A DNA stretch of 64,000 nucleotides from Paenibacillus dokdonensis (GCF_004916975.1 NZ_STGQ01000003.1:514501-578500), one strand, 5' to 3'. Counted from the stretch's first letter, positions 1 through 9,749 are shown. Translations and numbers: made by a program. Notes: a model not told the origin generated them from the sequence alone.

Positions 1-1112
1 GCTATAAACAGCTTACGGTACGGCAGTTCTTGGTAGGCGCTGCTCTTTGCGACCTCATGATTGGCTGGAACATGCCCCGCCTCTCCCCAGATGACTCCGC
101 CCTCCTCAGAGAAATACCTCATGAAATCCATTGCAGCCAGCTGCTTTGGCTCCGTGACGTAGGCCGGGATGACTAGCGTATGCGAGCTACCCCAGTGAAC
201 CGGACTGCCGAAGATCGGCGGTATTGGCATAATGCCTACATGCAGCGCCGGATTGCCGAGATGATGCCCGGCTTCCCATACGCCGCCAATCCATAACCCT
301 GCCTTACCTTGATCAAAGGAATCCCACGGCGTTTGATCATTCAGGTCGCTGAGTCCGCTTGCAAACAACTGCTGATAGAACGCGAGAACCGATATGGCCT
401 TTTCATTATGTATCGCTGCTCTTTTCATGTCCGGACTCAGCAGCTCACCGCCAGCCTCATAGTACAAATCCAGAAATGATTCCTGAAAATAAGGCGTATT
501 CACCGCCATCGGCTGCACACCGGGAACCCTTGCATGAATTTGTTTCAGGAATGCGGTAAATCCATCCGGCGTGGCTGATTCCAGCTTCGGTGTTCCATCT
601 TCATGTAACAGTCCGGCCTTTTTCAGAATGTCTTTATTGTAAAAAAGCATGTGAAAATGCGTATCCAAAGGCACTGCATAATCATTCCCGTTATAGATCA
701 CGCCCTGCCGGTTCGATGACTCAATCTCGTCAAAATCAAACCCCGCTTGCTTCGCCAATGAATCCAGCCCGGTAATTTGCTTGGCTTTAATAAAAGGAGA
801 TAACCGGTCCACATGGACAACGGCCACATCCGGCCCTTTTCCCAGCGAAAGTGCGGTACTAAGCCTGGCATAATACTCATTGGACTCGAGCCGAAGCTGC
901 TTCACAAACACTTTGCTCTGCGAGGTGTTATAATCCCGAATGATCCGCTCCACAAAATCCCCTTCCCCGCCGCCAAAGGGATTCCAAAAGGACAGCTCCA
1001 CGGATGCCGGTTCTGCCGTGTTCATTTTACTTTCATAAGAGTCATCCGCACACCCAGAGAACAGCAGCATGCACACCATGACAAATGGCATGAACGGGCC
1101 CTTGCTTTTCAT
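1..1112 (-). CDS. Sugar ABC transporter solute-binding lipoprotein, partial (3' end beyond window)
   Basis: The reading frame starts at 1112 (ATG) and runs off the left edge after about 370 codons, so the C-terminus is missing. A short basic N-terminus, hydrophobic stretch and lipobox ending LFSGC indicate an exported lipoprotein. The body follows the CUT1 binding-protein pattern: SFWNPFGGGEGDF near the start, a GPDVAVVHVDR segment, and AVPLDTHFHMLFYNKDIL. It is closely similar throughout to the binding protein at 6527-7846 in the same operon, so it is a paralogue placed last, after the kinase and regulator genes. It should bind an oligosaccharide outside the membrane; the substrate is not readable from sequence. 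Gap to the upstream regulator gene is about 80 bases. Confidence 0.9.
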   Translation of the reverse strand, partial: MKSKGPFMPFVMVCMLLFSGCADDSYESKMNTAEPASVELSFWNPFGGGEGDFVERIIRDYNTSQSKVFVKQLRLESNEYYARLSTALSLGKGPDVAVVHVDRLSPFIKAKQITGLDSLAKQAGFDFDEIESSNRQGVIYNGNDYAVPLDTHFHMLFYNKDILKKAGLLHEDGTPKLESATPDGFTAFLKQIHARVPGVQPMAVNTPYFQESFLDLYYEAGGELLSPDMKRAAIHNEKAISVLAFYQQLFASGLSDLNDQTPWDSFDQGKAGLWIGGVWEAGHHLGNPALHVGIMPIPPIFGSPVHWGSSHTLVIPAYVTEPKQLAAMDFMRYFSEEGGVIWGEAGHVPANHEVAKSSAYQELPYRKLFI

Positions 1113-1192
1113 TTTACTCCACTCCCCCACACAAGCCTTCTGTCGCCGACATTCGTAAGCGTTTACAGATGTTCCCACCCGGAGCTCTATTA

Positions 1193-2785
1193 TCACTTCT
1201 CCCGCATGAGGTGACGATATTCCGACGGAGATACGCCCGTAATCTTCTTGAATACTTTTGAAAAATACTTTGGATCCTGTATACCGACCAAGCTGCCGAC
1301 ATCTCCCGCTTTGAGATCCCCCGTAAGCAATGTTTTGGCTTTATCAATGCGGATCCGCGTAAGATATTCCAGGAAGCTTTCGCCCACTTCCTTTTTGAAC
1401 AAGTTCGCAAAGTAATTCTTGCTTAAATGCACCAGGGTGCTGATCGATTGCAGTGATATCTCCTGGTGGTAATACTGCTGGATGTACTGGGTTGCTTTGA
1501 TAATACTATTGCGGTCGCTGTTGTACATCAGAATCAGATGCTGAACCAGGGCATCAAACGCCTGTATGAACCAGATGCGGTTCTGCTCCAGGGTCTCCAG
1601 CCTGGATAACTCATCGAAATACTGCTTCTTCAGCTCCAGCACCTGCTGGGCATCCGTGGATACATCCGGCCACAAGGTCGTTAATATCATCAGCAGCTCA
1701 AGTGAAATGATCTGCACCAAGTCCACGTCGCGGCGGGCCGCGAGCTGTTTAAACAGCTCCTCGAGGTACTCCGTCAATTCTTTGGACTGAAAAGCATAAA
1801 CCATGGACTGGATCTGATGGCTGCTGATCCGCAGATGCTCCACCTTCGCTGCAGGCATATTCATATCGTCGGTTCCATAGATGATGGCATGTCCGCATCC
1901 CAGAAACATTTTCTGCTTCTCTGCCTTGACCGCTTGGGCATAGGCCTCCTTAACGTCGGTCCATTCCCGGATGCGGCTGCTGATGCCGATCTTTACCAGC
2001 CTTCCGGACGGCTTGGATAGCAGCTGGATGAAGTCTTCCGCCCACTGTCTCAACTTCTGCATTTCTCCTACAGGAGAAGGCCTCTCTTCACTCATAAATG
2101 CCAGAAACAGAACATTGATTTCCCCCTGTTTGTCGGGAAAAACTTCGTAGCTTGAGCTGCCTTCGGTCCAAGCTTGTTCAAGCATATGCCGGATGAGGGA
2201 CAACCTTTCCGTAAATCCCAGCTCGGAGTCATTGAGACTGATATGCATGAAGTAAGCACTATGAAGTTGTGTCATGCCAAGCTGCTCCGCCTTGCTTGAT
2301 CCTTCGGATGCCCCCCGGATCGTTCCTTCAATCAGGTCAACCAGAAACTTTTCTTTATGTGCCGGTTCAGGCTGAATGGCTGACGCCCCTTCAATGGCAG
2401 CATTCCCTCTGCCGACACTCTCTTTCAGCTTCAGCAGCGCTTGCTCAAAGTCCCGGGGCATCATATCCGATTTGATCAAATATTCGGAAACGCCATGTTT
2501 GATTGCCTCTTTGGCGTACTGAAAATCCTCCAGATTGCTGAGGATGATGATTTTAATATCAGGAGAGATCCGCCGCACTTCGGCAATGAGCTCAATGCCA
2601 TCCATAACGGGCATTTTAATATCGGTGATAAGAATATCCGGAAGTCCGGCCTTCATCAGCTCAAGCGCCTCCTTGCCGTTGGCGGCCTCACCCGTCAGCT
2701 GAAGCCCGATCTTCTCCCATTCAATCATCGAGCGAATTCCGTATCTAACGATAAATTCATCTTCTACAATCATGACTTGATGCAT
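1193..2785 (-). CDS. AraC-family response regulator (YesN type)
   Basis: A 530-residue two-component response regulator. The N-terminal receiver domain (about 1-120) has the acidic pair in MIVEDE and phospho-acceptor Asp55 in LITDIKMP. A long middle region of unknown fold follows, then a C-terminal AraC double helix-turn-helix (about 430-528) with the typical ending TGVSPSEYRHL. The gene lies 15 bases after the YesM-type kinase gene at 2801-4645, its likely phosphodonor, in an operon with sugar transport genes. By family precedent it activates the adjacent transporter and hydrolase genes when the kinase senses sugar or a sugar-loaded binding protein. The inducer is unknown. Confidence 0.93.
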   Translation of the reverse strand: MHQVMIVEDEFIVRYGIRSMIEWEKIGLQLTGEAANGKEALELMKAGLPDILITDIKMPVMDGIELIAEVRRISPDIKIIILSNLEDFQYAKEAIKHGVSEYLIKSDMMPRDFEQALLKLKESVGRGNAAIEGASAIQPEPAHKEKFLVDLIEGTIRGASEGSSKAEQLGMTQLHSAYFMHISLNDSELGFTERLSLIRHMLEQAWTEGSSSYEVFPDKQGEINVLFLAFMSEERPSPVGEMQKLRQWAEDFIQLLSKPSGRLVKIGISSRIREWTDVKEAYAQAVKAEKQKMFLGCGHAIIYGTDDMNMPAAKVEHLRISSHQIQSMVYAFQSKELTEYLEELFKQLAARRDVDLVQIISLELLMILTTLWPDVSTDAQQVLELKKQYFDELSRLETLEQNRIWFIQAFDALVQHLILMYNSDRNSIIKATQYIQQYYHQEISLQSISTLVHLSKNYFANLFKKEVGESFLEYLTRIRIDKAKTLLTGDLKAGDVGSLVGIQDPKYFSKVFKKITGVSPSEYRHLMREK

Positions 2786-2800
2786 GCGTATGATCCCCCT

Positions 2801-4645
2801 CTATGTCATCATAGGAATCCTGATCCGGATCGTGGTCCCGGTGCCGGGTTCACTTTGAATCTTAAGTCCGTACATTTTGCCGCAGATCAATTTGATACGT
2901 TCATCCACGTTGGCCAAGCCGATTCCTCCCGACTTTTCTCCGTCTGCCGTTTGCTCGGTCAGTAAACTGCGACCAAAGCCAGGGTCCATGCCTTTTCCAT
3001 TATCAGATATTTCAAAACGTATGCCTTCACCCGGCACCTTGAAGCAGCGGATGCGGATTTCCCCTCCGTTCTCCAGTTCACCGAACGCATGCATAATCGC
3101 ATTCTCGACGACTGGCTGCAAAATCAGCTTGGGTGTCCGCAGCAGCCTGACTTCCTCTTCCATATCGATTTCAGTTTCAATATTGAAGTTAAAACGGAAT
3201 TTCTGGATACCCAAATAACATTTGACATGCTCCATTTCTTCTTCAACCGTTACGGTCTCTTCACCCTTGCCGAGACTGATGCGCAGCAGCCGCGAGAGGA
3301 GACTGACCATTTCCGCCGCATTGTTGGCCTTTTGGATCAGGGCCGTCCACTTAATAATATCAAGCGTGTTGTATAGAAAATGCGGATTGATCTGCGCCTG
3401 CAGCGCCTTCAGCTCTGCAACCCTCTTCTGGTTCTGCTCCACATACACTGCATTCAGCAGCTCATCAATACGCGTCACCATAAAGTTGAAGTTATTGCCT
3501 AATATATCAAACTCGTCATGACGGTGTTTTGCCTTATAACGGACCGTTAATTCACCGGACATGACCTGTCTCATCAGGCGGATCATTTTCAGGATCGGAT
3601 TCGTTATGGAGTTCGCCAGTACCATAGCCGTAATAATCGAGAACACAATACAGATCAGCGCAATGACCAAAATGATCTGCAGCAGCCGGTTTGAATCCTG
3701 GTAAAGCGCGGATTTGGAGATTACATTGACGACCATCCAGTCGTTTGAATGCAGTCTTTTTACATTGACGATGAGATTATTGCCTTGATATGAGAGCGGA
3801 AACCGCTGTTCTCCACCATCCGAATGAAGAATACGGTCGTAGCCGTCTGTGCCGAGCACCTCGGTCACGCTTTGGCCGATCAGTTTGTTATCCGCATAAG
3901 ACACGAGACGCCCCTGCCCATCGACTATGAAGCTTTGCAGATCCCTGTTATTGGTAACAGCCTTGGAGACCAGCTCCTTAAGCACTTCCTCCCGGATATC
4001 CAATACGGCTATAATGCCAAGCGGACTATCATCCGATGTTTTGTACAGCTGCTTGGCGAGCGAAAAGACATGCGCGCTTTGGGAATTGAGGCTATCCACA
4101 TACGTGCCGTAGCGTGTCGGGTACCAGCGGAAGTTGCTCCCGTCCTCCAGCGGCTTCAGAAAAGGCTCAACTTCGACAGGTGTCCGCTTGCTCCAGCGGT
4201 AGATGCCCTTGATATAGTGCTTTTGGGATACAAAAGAGATGGACTGCACGTCCTGGTTAATCGCCACAATCGTTGACAGCTTCGTCGTCAGTGACAGGCT
4301 ATCCACATCGTAACGGGCGGGATCGGATTGATCAAGTACCCGCAGCATATTCACGATCTCATTGTTGTTCAGCACCTGCATCATCATATCCTTGTATATA
4401 CCAAGGCGCGTATCCAAATTATCTGCCGTTTGGTTCAGCAGATGTTCCGAGTATTCCGTGACTTTGTCGTTAATCGTAGATTTGGAAATGGAAAATGAAA
4501 TAATCCCCATGACGACCAGCGGTGTCAAGGAGAACAGAAATAAAAGCAGCATCCATTTATAACGTATGCTGCTCTTCCATATATTCACCCAGGACCGCAA
4601 ACGGGCCCAGGTTGTACTGTAGCTTTTTCCTGGTTGGTGGGTCAT
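2801..4645 (-). CDS. Sensor histidine kinase (YesM type)
   Basis: A 614-residue membrane sensor kinase. Transmembrane segments lie at about 30-52 and 321-345 and enclose an extracellular region of about 270 residues that probably folds as a Cache-like sensor. A HAMP linker (about 345-397) precedes the His_kinase domain with phospho-acceptor His422 in QINPHFLYNTLD, followed by a GHKL ATPase domain (DNGKGMD, GGIGLANVDER). It is preceded by the permease genes and followed by the cognate AraC-type regulator with a 15-base gap. It most likely senses an extracellular carbohydrate or a loaded binding protein and phosphorylates that regulator. Confidence 0.93.
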   Translation of the reverse strand: MTHQPGKSYSTTWARLRSWVNIWKSSIRYKWMLLLFLFSLTPLVVMGIISFSISKSTINDKVTEYSEHLLNQTADNLDTRLGIYKDMMMQVLNNNEIVNMLRVLDQSDPARYDVDSLSLTTKLSTIVAINQDVQSISFVSQKHYIKGIYRWSKRTPVEVEPFLKPLEDGSNFRWYPTRYGTYVDSLNSQSAHVFSLAKQLYKTSDDSPLGIIAVLDIREEVLKELVSKAVTNNRDLQSFIVDGQGRLVSYADNKLIGQSVTEVLGTDGYDRILHSDGGEQRFPLSYQGNNLIVNVKRLHSNDWMVVNVISKSALYQDSNRLLQIILVIALICIVFSIITAMVLANSITNPILKMIRLMRQVMSGELTVRYKAKHRHDEFDILGNNFNFMVTRIDELLNAVYVEQNQKRVAELKALQAQINPHFLYNTLDIIKWTALIQKANNAAEMVSLLSRLLRISLGKGEETVTVEEEMEHVKCYLGIQKFRFNFNIETEIDMEEEVRLLRTPKLILQPVVENAIMHAFGELENGGEIRIRCFKVPGEGIRFEISDNGKGMDPGFGRSLLTEQTADGEKSGGIGLANVDERIKLICGKMYGLKIQSEPGTGTTIRIRIPMMT

Positions 4646-4685
4646 TCCTGTAACCCCTTCTTTAGATGAAATCTGCCCGTTTGGC

Positions 4686-5498
4686 TTACCCCTTCACGCC
4701 TGACATCGATACCCCCTGCACAATATGGCGCTGAAGCAGGATAAAGACCACGATGGTCGGAATGGCCGCAATGGCGCTGGCGGTCATAATCAGGTTTAAG
4801 GACATTGTATTATTCGACAAAAAGGTAGGAAGCCCTGCCGACAATATCATATTTTCCTCAGAGGTAATGGACAGGTACGGCCATAGGAAATTGTTCCAGG
4901 ATATGATGAAGAAGAAAATGCCTACAGACACCATGGCCGAACGCGTCAACGGCAGGCAGATACTCCACCATAGACGGAAATTACGGCTGCCGTCAATCTG
5001 CGCAGCTTCGATATAATCCTTGGGCACCCCGTCCATAAACTGCTTCAGGAGCAGGATTCCGAGCGGGTTCGTAAGCCCCGGCAAAATAATAGCCCAGATG
5101 TTGTCGATCAGCTTCAAATGCAGCGCTGTTTCATAGAGCGGGATCAAAATCGCCTCCGTTGGAATGAGAAGACCGGATACAATGATGACATAGAAAATCC
5201 CCCGGGTTCTGAAAGGCAGCTTAGAGAAGGCGAATGCTGCAAGCGAACTGAACAAAATGGAGATGACGGTCGTCAGAATCCCGATGACCAAGCTGTTCCA
5301 GGTCCAGCGAAGAATCTGCGAATCCCGGATCACCTTGACGTAATTATCCAAATTGAGATCGGACCAGTTTACCCAATCTGCAAGCGTATAGACATTCACG
5401 CCGTCAGGCTTCAGAGAGACCAGAAGCATCCAGATCAATGGAAAAACAAACAATATGGCTAGGACGATGGCTAGGATATTTAAGGCGGTCTTATTCAT
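4686..5498 (-). CDS. Carbohydrate ABC transporter permease (MalG/CUT1 type)
   Basis: A 270-residue integral membrane protein with six predicted transmembrane segments and the cytoplasmic EAA loop (EAAQIDGSRNFRLWW) that docks the ATPase subunit. It ends with the MSGVKG tail typical of MalG-like subunits. It lies 12 bases after the MalF-type partner, forming one heterodimeric channel with it. The operon has no ATP-binding subunit; CUT1 systems of Firmicutes commonly share an MsmX-type ATPase encoded elsewhere. Confidence 0.93.
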   Translation of the reverse strand: MNKTALNILAIVLAILFVFPLIWMLLVSLKPDGVNVYTLADWVNWSDLNLDNYVKVIRDSQILRWTWNSLVIGILTTVISILFSSLAAFAFSKLPFRTRGIFYVIIVSGLLIPTEAILIPLYETALHLKLIDNIWAIILPGLTNPLGILLLKQFMDGVPKDYIEAAQIDGSRNFRLWWSICLPLTRSAMVSVGIFFFIISWNNFLWPYLSITSEENMILSAGLPTFLSNNTMSLNLIMTASAIAAIPTIVVFILLQRHIVQGVSMSGVKG

Positions 5499-5510
5499 GT
5501 TCTTCTCTCC

Positions 5511-6434
5511 TTATCCGTCTTTCCGGTCGGTAAATTTGAATTGAATGACGGCAATAAGCAGCATAACGAGGCAGAAGATGATCGACTGTGCGGAGGCAAG
5601 ACCAAACATATCCTTTTTGAATCCGGTCACGTAAATATACCTGATCATCGTATTCGTGGAATCTCCCGGTCCGCCTCCCGTCATAATCTGCACCTGGCCG
5701 AACAGTTTCAGGCAGTTGATGATCTGGTAAAAGATTTGGATTTTCATCACACTGGACAGACCCGGCAACGTAATGTGCAGGAATCGCTTCCAGGCATTCG
5801 CACCGTCAATTTTAGCGGCTTCGTATTGGTCGGTGGGAATCTCCTGCAGCCCTGCAAGGAAAAGGACCATGACGAACCCGACGGTCCACCAGTCTGTTGC
5901 TATCGTAATGGCCCACCAGACGAATCTATGGTCTGTCAGCCAGTTGATGTCTGAAGGAAGTCCCAACAGATGCAGGAATGCATTCACCGGGCCGTGCTTG
6001 GTATCGAAGAGACGCAGCCAAATAAAGCTGATGACCGACACGGACAACACGTATGGCAGGAAGAACACCGAGCGGATCAATGTCCGGAACCACAGTTTCT
6101 GGTTGATAATCAGTGCTAATATCAGCCCCAGAATAATGACGGTTGGAGCGCATAGCAGTACAAAATAAAAGGAGTGCCACATATACTGATAAAAATCAGA
6201 ATTCGTTATTATTTTTTTATAGTTGGCAAACGCCACATACTTCTCCATACCTTGAATGCTCCAGACATGCAGGCTCATCCACGCCCCGCGCAGCACAGGC
6301 CACAAATAAAACACCGCAAACGGCACCAGGAACGGAATCAGGTACAGGATAGCTTTAAGTTCGGTACGTATGCGCAAAGGTTCCCTCTTACGCAGAGCCA
6401 TGGATCCTTTGCCTTCGTTCAATTTTGTCTCCAT
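5511..6434 (-). CDS. Carbohydrate ABC transporter permease (MalF/CUT1 type)
   Basis: A 307-residue permease with six transmembrane segments after a basic cytoplasmic N-terminus. The EAA loop is EAAKIDGANAWKRFL, and the MTGGGPGDSTNTM segment is typical of MalF-like subunits. It sits between the binding-protein gene (about 90-base gap) and the MalG-type gene and forms the other half of that channel. Substrate specificity cannot be read from the permease; the linked binding protein and kinase point to a plant or microbial oligosaccharide. Confidence 0.93.
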   Translation of the reverse strand: METKLNEGKGSMALRKREPLRIRTELKAILYLIPFLVPFAVFYLWPVLRGAWMSLHVWSIQGMEKYVAFANYKKIITNSDFYQYMWHSFYFVLLCAPTVIILGLILALIINQKLWFRTLIRSVFFLPYVLSVSVISFIWLRLFDTKHGPVNAFLHLLGLPSDINWLTDHRFVWWAITIATDWWTVGFVMVLFLAGLQEIPTDQYEAAKIDGANAWKRFLHITLPGLSSVMKIQIFYQIINCLKLFGQVQIMTGGGPGDSTNTMIRYIYVTGFKKDMFGLASAQSIIFCLVMLLIAVIQFKFTDRKDG

Positions 6435-6526
6435 TCTCCATATCTCCTCAGCTGAAGCTTCTGTTGTTAAGAAGGAGAAGAAGCTCCCCTGCCGCCTGGG
6501 CTGGAATGCTCCCCCTCCACTTTCAA

Positions 6527-7846
6527 TTAGTTATCCAGAACTTCGTTGATCTGTTTCTCCATATTTGCGAGACCGTCTTTCGGTGTTTCATTGCCGAAAA
6601 TAATGTTTTGCAAGGATTCCGAGATCGTCGTAATGATGGTGGTGTATTTATCGGTTGGAGGTGCAAATTTCACGGTTTTTTGCGCTTCGATAAATTCGCT
6701 GCGGTATGGAAGACTCTTATATTCTTCGCTTGCCGTCACATTGCTGTTCGCCGGTACATGGCCCGCTTGCCCCCAGGTCTTGCCGCCGATTTCAGAGAAG
6801 TACTTCATGAATTTGGCTGCAGCTTCCTGCTTCTCAGCCGACACATATGAAGGGATGACCAGGGTATGTGAGCTCGCCCAATGCGTCTGGCTGCCAAAGA
6901 TCGGAGGCAGCGGCATTGCGCCAATGTTCAAGGACTTGTCGCCCAGCAGCAGCCCGGCTTCCCACACGCCGCCGAACCAGAATGCGGCTTTTCCGTTATG
7001 GAACGTGTCCCAAGGCGTTTTGTCATTGAGATCGGAGTAGTTATTTTTGTAGATATCTGTATAGAACTTCAACACATTCAGTGCTTTATCGTTATTGATC
7101 GCAGCCTTCGTCATATCCGCGTTCAGGATGTCTCCGCCTGCTTCATAATACATATTCAAGAACGGCTCCTGGAAATAAGGGGTGTTCACGGCAAGCGCCT
7201 GCACATCCGGTACCTTGGCATGGATATCGCCTAACGTCTTCTCGAATCCCTCAGGAGTCATGTCGCCAAGCTTCGGTGTGCCGTCCTCATTCAGCAAATC
7301 TGCTTTTTTCAAAATATCTTTGTTGTAGTAGAACATATGAAAGTGAGTATCCAGCGGTACAGCGTAAGGCTTGCCGTCATAACTCACGCTCTGGATGTTG
7401 GATTCGGTAATCTCCTTGAGATCGAAGCCAACCTTGGTTGCCAGTTCATCCACAGGCAAAATTTGCTTTGCCTTCACGAATGGGGATATCCGGTCCACGT
7501 GAGCTACGGCAACATCAGGACCTTTGGATGAAGACAGCGCCGTGCTGAGCTTGGCGTAATACTCATTGGATTCCAGGCGCAGCTGCTTCACACTGACTTC
7601 TTTTTGAGAGTCGTTAAAGCCCTTGATGATCTGATCGACGAAATCGCCTTCTCCGCCCCCGAACATGTTCCAGAACGTGATTTCAACCGGACTGCCGCCC
7701 GCGCTCTCCGTCTTTGGCGCATCCGTGGTTGTTGTACTGGAAGAACTGCTATCCTTCGTTTGTGAAGAGCATCCCGACAGAACCAGGGCAAGCGTTAACC
7801 CAGCCGTGAGGATTCCCGTCCATTTCTTTTTCTTATTCATCTTCAT
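6527..7846 (-). CDS. Sugar ABC transporter solute-binding lipoprotein (first gene of operon)
   Basis: A 439-residue lipoprotein with a lysine-rich N-terminus, hydrophobic segment and lipobox LVLSGC, then a serine/threonine-rich spacer and a CUT1 binding-protein fold. The start at 7846 is preferred because an AAGGTGGG ribosome binding site lies 7-8 bases before it; an upstream in-frame start at 7951 has no such site. It is the first gene of a six-gene operon (binding protein, MalF, MalG, YesM, YesN, second binding protein) and closely resembles the last member at 1-1112. Two cre-like palindromes lie just upstream (7883-7896, 7903-7916). Confidence 0.93.
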   Translation of the reverse strand: MKMNKKKKWTGILTAGLTLALVLSGCSSQTKDSSSSSTTTTDAPKTESAGGSPVEITFWNMFGGGEGDFVDQIIKGFNDSQKEVSVKQLRLESNEYYAKLSTALSSSKGPDVAVAHVDRISPFVKAKQILPVDELATKVGFDLKEITESNIQSVSYDGKPYAVPLDTHFHMFYYNKDILKKADLLNEDGTPKLGDMTPEGFEKTLGDIHAKVPDVQALAVNTPYFQEPFLNMYYEAGGDILNADMTKAAINNDKALNVLKFYTDIYKNNYSDLNDKTPWDTFHNGKAAFWFGGVWEAGLLLGDKSLNIGAMPLPPIFGSQTHWASSHTLVIPSYVSAEKQEAAAKFMKYFSEIGGKTWGQAGHVPANSNVTASEEYKSLPYRSEFIEAQKTVKFAPPTDKYTTIITTISESLQNIIFGNETPKDGLANMEKQINEVLDN

Positions 7847-7882
7847 ATCAGACCCACCTTCTCGTTCAATAATGTTGGTTTG

Positions 7883-7916
7883 AGAAAGCCCTTTCACTCC
7901 AATGTAAGTGCTTTCT
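7883..7916 (-). promoter_or_regulatory. Pair of cre-like palindromes upstream of the binding-protein gene
   Basis: Two 14-base boxes lie 37-70 bases before the start codon at 7846: 7883-7896 reads TGAAAGGGCTTTCT on the minus strand, and 7903-7916 reads TGTAAGTGCTTTCT on the plus strand. They resemble the catabolite response element recognised by CcpA or another LacI-family protein, but the central CG of the consensus is replaced. The first 14-mer recurs unchanged at 42919-42932. The assignment is by resemblance only. Confidence 0.45.
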
Positions 7917-8066
7917 TCAACACCTACTTTACATGGATTCATCCAGGGCAAGAACCGACAAAAAGCCGATCCTTAGGGAACAATAGACAGATGTTACAAC
8001 GGCTCCGCTCCGGCAAAGGTAGACGATCTTACGATTGGTGGTAAAACGTAAGCAGGGCGTTATGAC

Positions 8067-8093
8067 ATGAAAAGGAGCCCTCTTCAGGGCTCC
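8067..8093 (-). terminator. Rho-independent terminator after the Asp-box enzyme gene
   Basis: On the minus strand GGAGCCCT and AGGGCTCC form an 8-base-pair stem (8074-8093) with a four-base loop, followed by TTTT. It lies 13 bases after the stop codon of the gene at 8106-9749. Confidence 0.75.
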
Positions 8094-8105
8094 TCCGATA
8101 GCAGA

Positions 8106-9749
8106 CTAATTCAGTTTAATGTTATCGAAGCTGACGCTGTTGTTGAAGCCGCCGCGGACACCAATCGTGCCTCCGGTAAATACAGCATCGTTGTAGCTGA
8201 TTTTTGGCGTGTTCATATCACCAACGTACACCTTGATATTTCCGCTGTTCACAACGATTTTCAAATGGTACCACGTCCCTGTCGCAATCGCCGTGTTCAC
8301 CGACTGCAGCTGTGTCCAGCCATTGTTAAAGCGTCCCAGCCAGACGATTCCCGTGGAATCGATCCCGGCCCCGTAACCCTTCTGCTGGTCTGCTCCGGCA
8401 GAAGGGTTCGTTACATTGAAGATCAGGCTGCCTTGTCCGGCGTTGTTCAGCTTTACGTCACCTTCAAGCGTATAATTCATCTTAGAAGGATAAGGCGTCA
8501 GCACTGATTTATCCGCATTCACGGAGCTCACATTATACGTTCCTCCGCTGACCGTCCAAGCTCCGCCATAGTGAACCCATCCGTTGTCATTTGCTGCGAA
8601 ATCGTTCGTGTAGGCGCTGCTCAGCTGCCCGAATCTGACCTGTACCTTATGTCCGCCAACACTCCGTTCCACGGAGTTCAGCATTGCGATTTCATTCGGT
8701 CCGGTCTGATACAGCGCGCTCCACCATGAATTGCCAAAGGCAGGAATATCGTTGTCATACCACGTATTTCCAAAATCATTGCTGAGGGAGAGAACGTTGG
8801 AATTCGAGCTTAGCACGAGCCGGCCATCACTAAGGGACAGGAGGTAAGGTCCTCCATGCTGGTTGGTATTCACTTTGGTGCCGATACCGCTGGCCCAGGT
8901 CTTCCCATCTGTGCTTTTTTTGGTGAAAATGTTGCAGCTCTGCGTCCCGCAAACCTCGAAGGTCACAATATACTGCCCATTCGTCATCTTTGTCCATACC
9001 GGCATTCCCGGACGTGAACCCGCATTCACCGGATCCCAGGCAACGTAAATTTCATTCCCCCAGCTGCTGCCCCCATTCGTCGAGATCTTCTCGGAGATCA
9101 GCTGGCTGTAGGATGGATTCCCGGTCACATGCTTCTCATTCGCATACATCAACGCTACGGAGCCGTCGTCAAGCAGCTGCATATGAGGCTCATATACACC
9201 CTTATCCGGGTTTCCTAGCGCGCCGGGTGCGCCTGTATTCTCATCCACTGTGCTCAGGTAATTCCAGCTTGAGCCCCCGTTCACACTCTTGTACACTTTG
9301 ATTTGATACGATTCCTGCCAACGGACAGAACGCATCGCCAGCAAAAGATCGCCGTTTGGCAGCTGCAGCAGCTGTCCATTGTCCAAATCGCGGCCATCCT
9401 CCCAGAGCGTTGCGCTCAGCGACCAAGTGCGGCAGTTGTCCGTGCTGCGGAATACCTGCAGGCGGGTTCCGCCCCAGGAAACCTTCGTATAGCCATTGTT
9501 ATCATAAATGGCGGCAACCGCCAGCCAGTCACCATTCGCCAGCTTGACCATCCGCGCATATTCAGCACCGAATGTCCCGGGTCTAATTCCCCTTGCATCC
9601 GCTCCGGCATCGGTAAACGTGTTAATATCCGTAATCGTGGACGTGGTCCCCCACACAATCGGTCCATTCGCAGCAAAAGCCGGAACGGCGGCAATCATCA
9701 TGATAAGGCCCATAAAGCCGGCAAACGACGTGAATAATTTTTTGATCAA
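8106..9749 (-). CDS. Secreted sialidase-superfamily (Asp-box) hydrolase with C-terminal lectin-like module
   Basis: A 547-residue secreted protein: signal peptide to about residue 26 (AVPAFA-A), a six-bladed beta-propeller-type domain (about 30-375), and a C-terminal concanavalin-like module (about 380-547). Five Asp-box-like motifs of the S-x-D/N-x-G-x-T/S-W type are visible (STDNCRTW, SVNGGSSW, STNGGSSW, STDGKTW, SNDFGNTW). No classical FRIP motif of GH33 sialidases was found, so GH93-type exo-arabinanase or another exo-hydrolase of this fold is at least as likely. The tail resembles CBM66/LamG-like modules and probably binds polysaccharide. A stand-alone gene with its own terminator and a cre-like box at 9890-9903. 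Confidence 0.8.
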   Translation of the reverse strand: MIKKLFTSFAGFMGLIMMIAAVPAFAANGPIVWGTTSTITDINTFTDAGADARGIRPGTFGAEYARMVKLANGDWLAVAAIYDNNGYTKVSWGGTRLQVFRSTDNCRTWSLSATLWEDGRDLDNGQLLQLPNGDLLLAMRSVRWQESYQIKVYKSVNGGSSWNYLSTVDENTGAPGALGNPDKGVYEPHMQLLDDGSVALMYANEKHVTGNPSYSQLISEKISTNGGSSWGNEIYVAWDPVNAGSRPGMPVWTKMTNGQYIVTFEVCGTQSCNIFTKKSTDGKTWASGIGTKVNTNQHGGPYLLSLSDGRLVLSSNSNVLSLSNDFGNTWYDNDIPAFGNSWWSALYQTGPNEIAMLNSVERSVGGHKVQVRFGQLSSAYTNDFAANDNGWVHYGGAWTVSGGTYNVSSVNADKSVLTPYPSKMNYTLEGDVKLNNAGQGSLIFNVTNPSAGADQQKGYGAGIDSTGIVWLGRFNNGWTQLQSVNTAIATGTWYHLKIVVNSGNIKVYVGDMNTPKISYNDAVFTGGTIGVRGGFNNSVSFDNIKLN

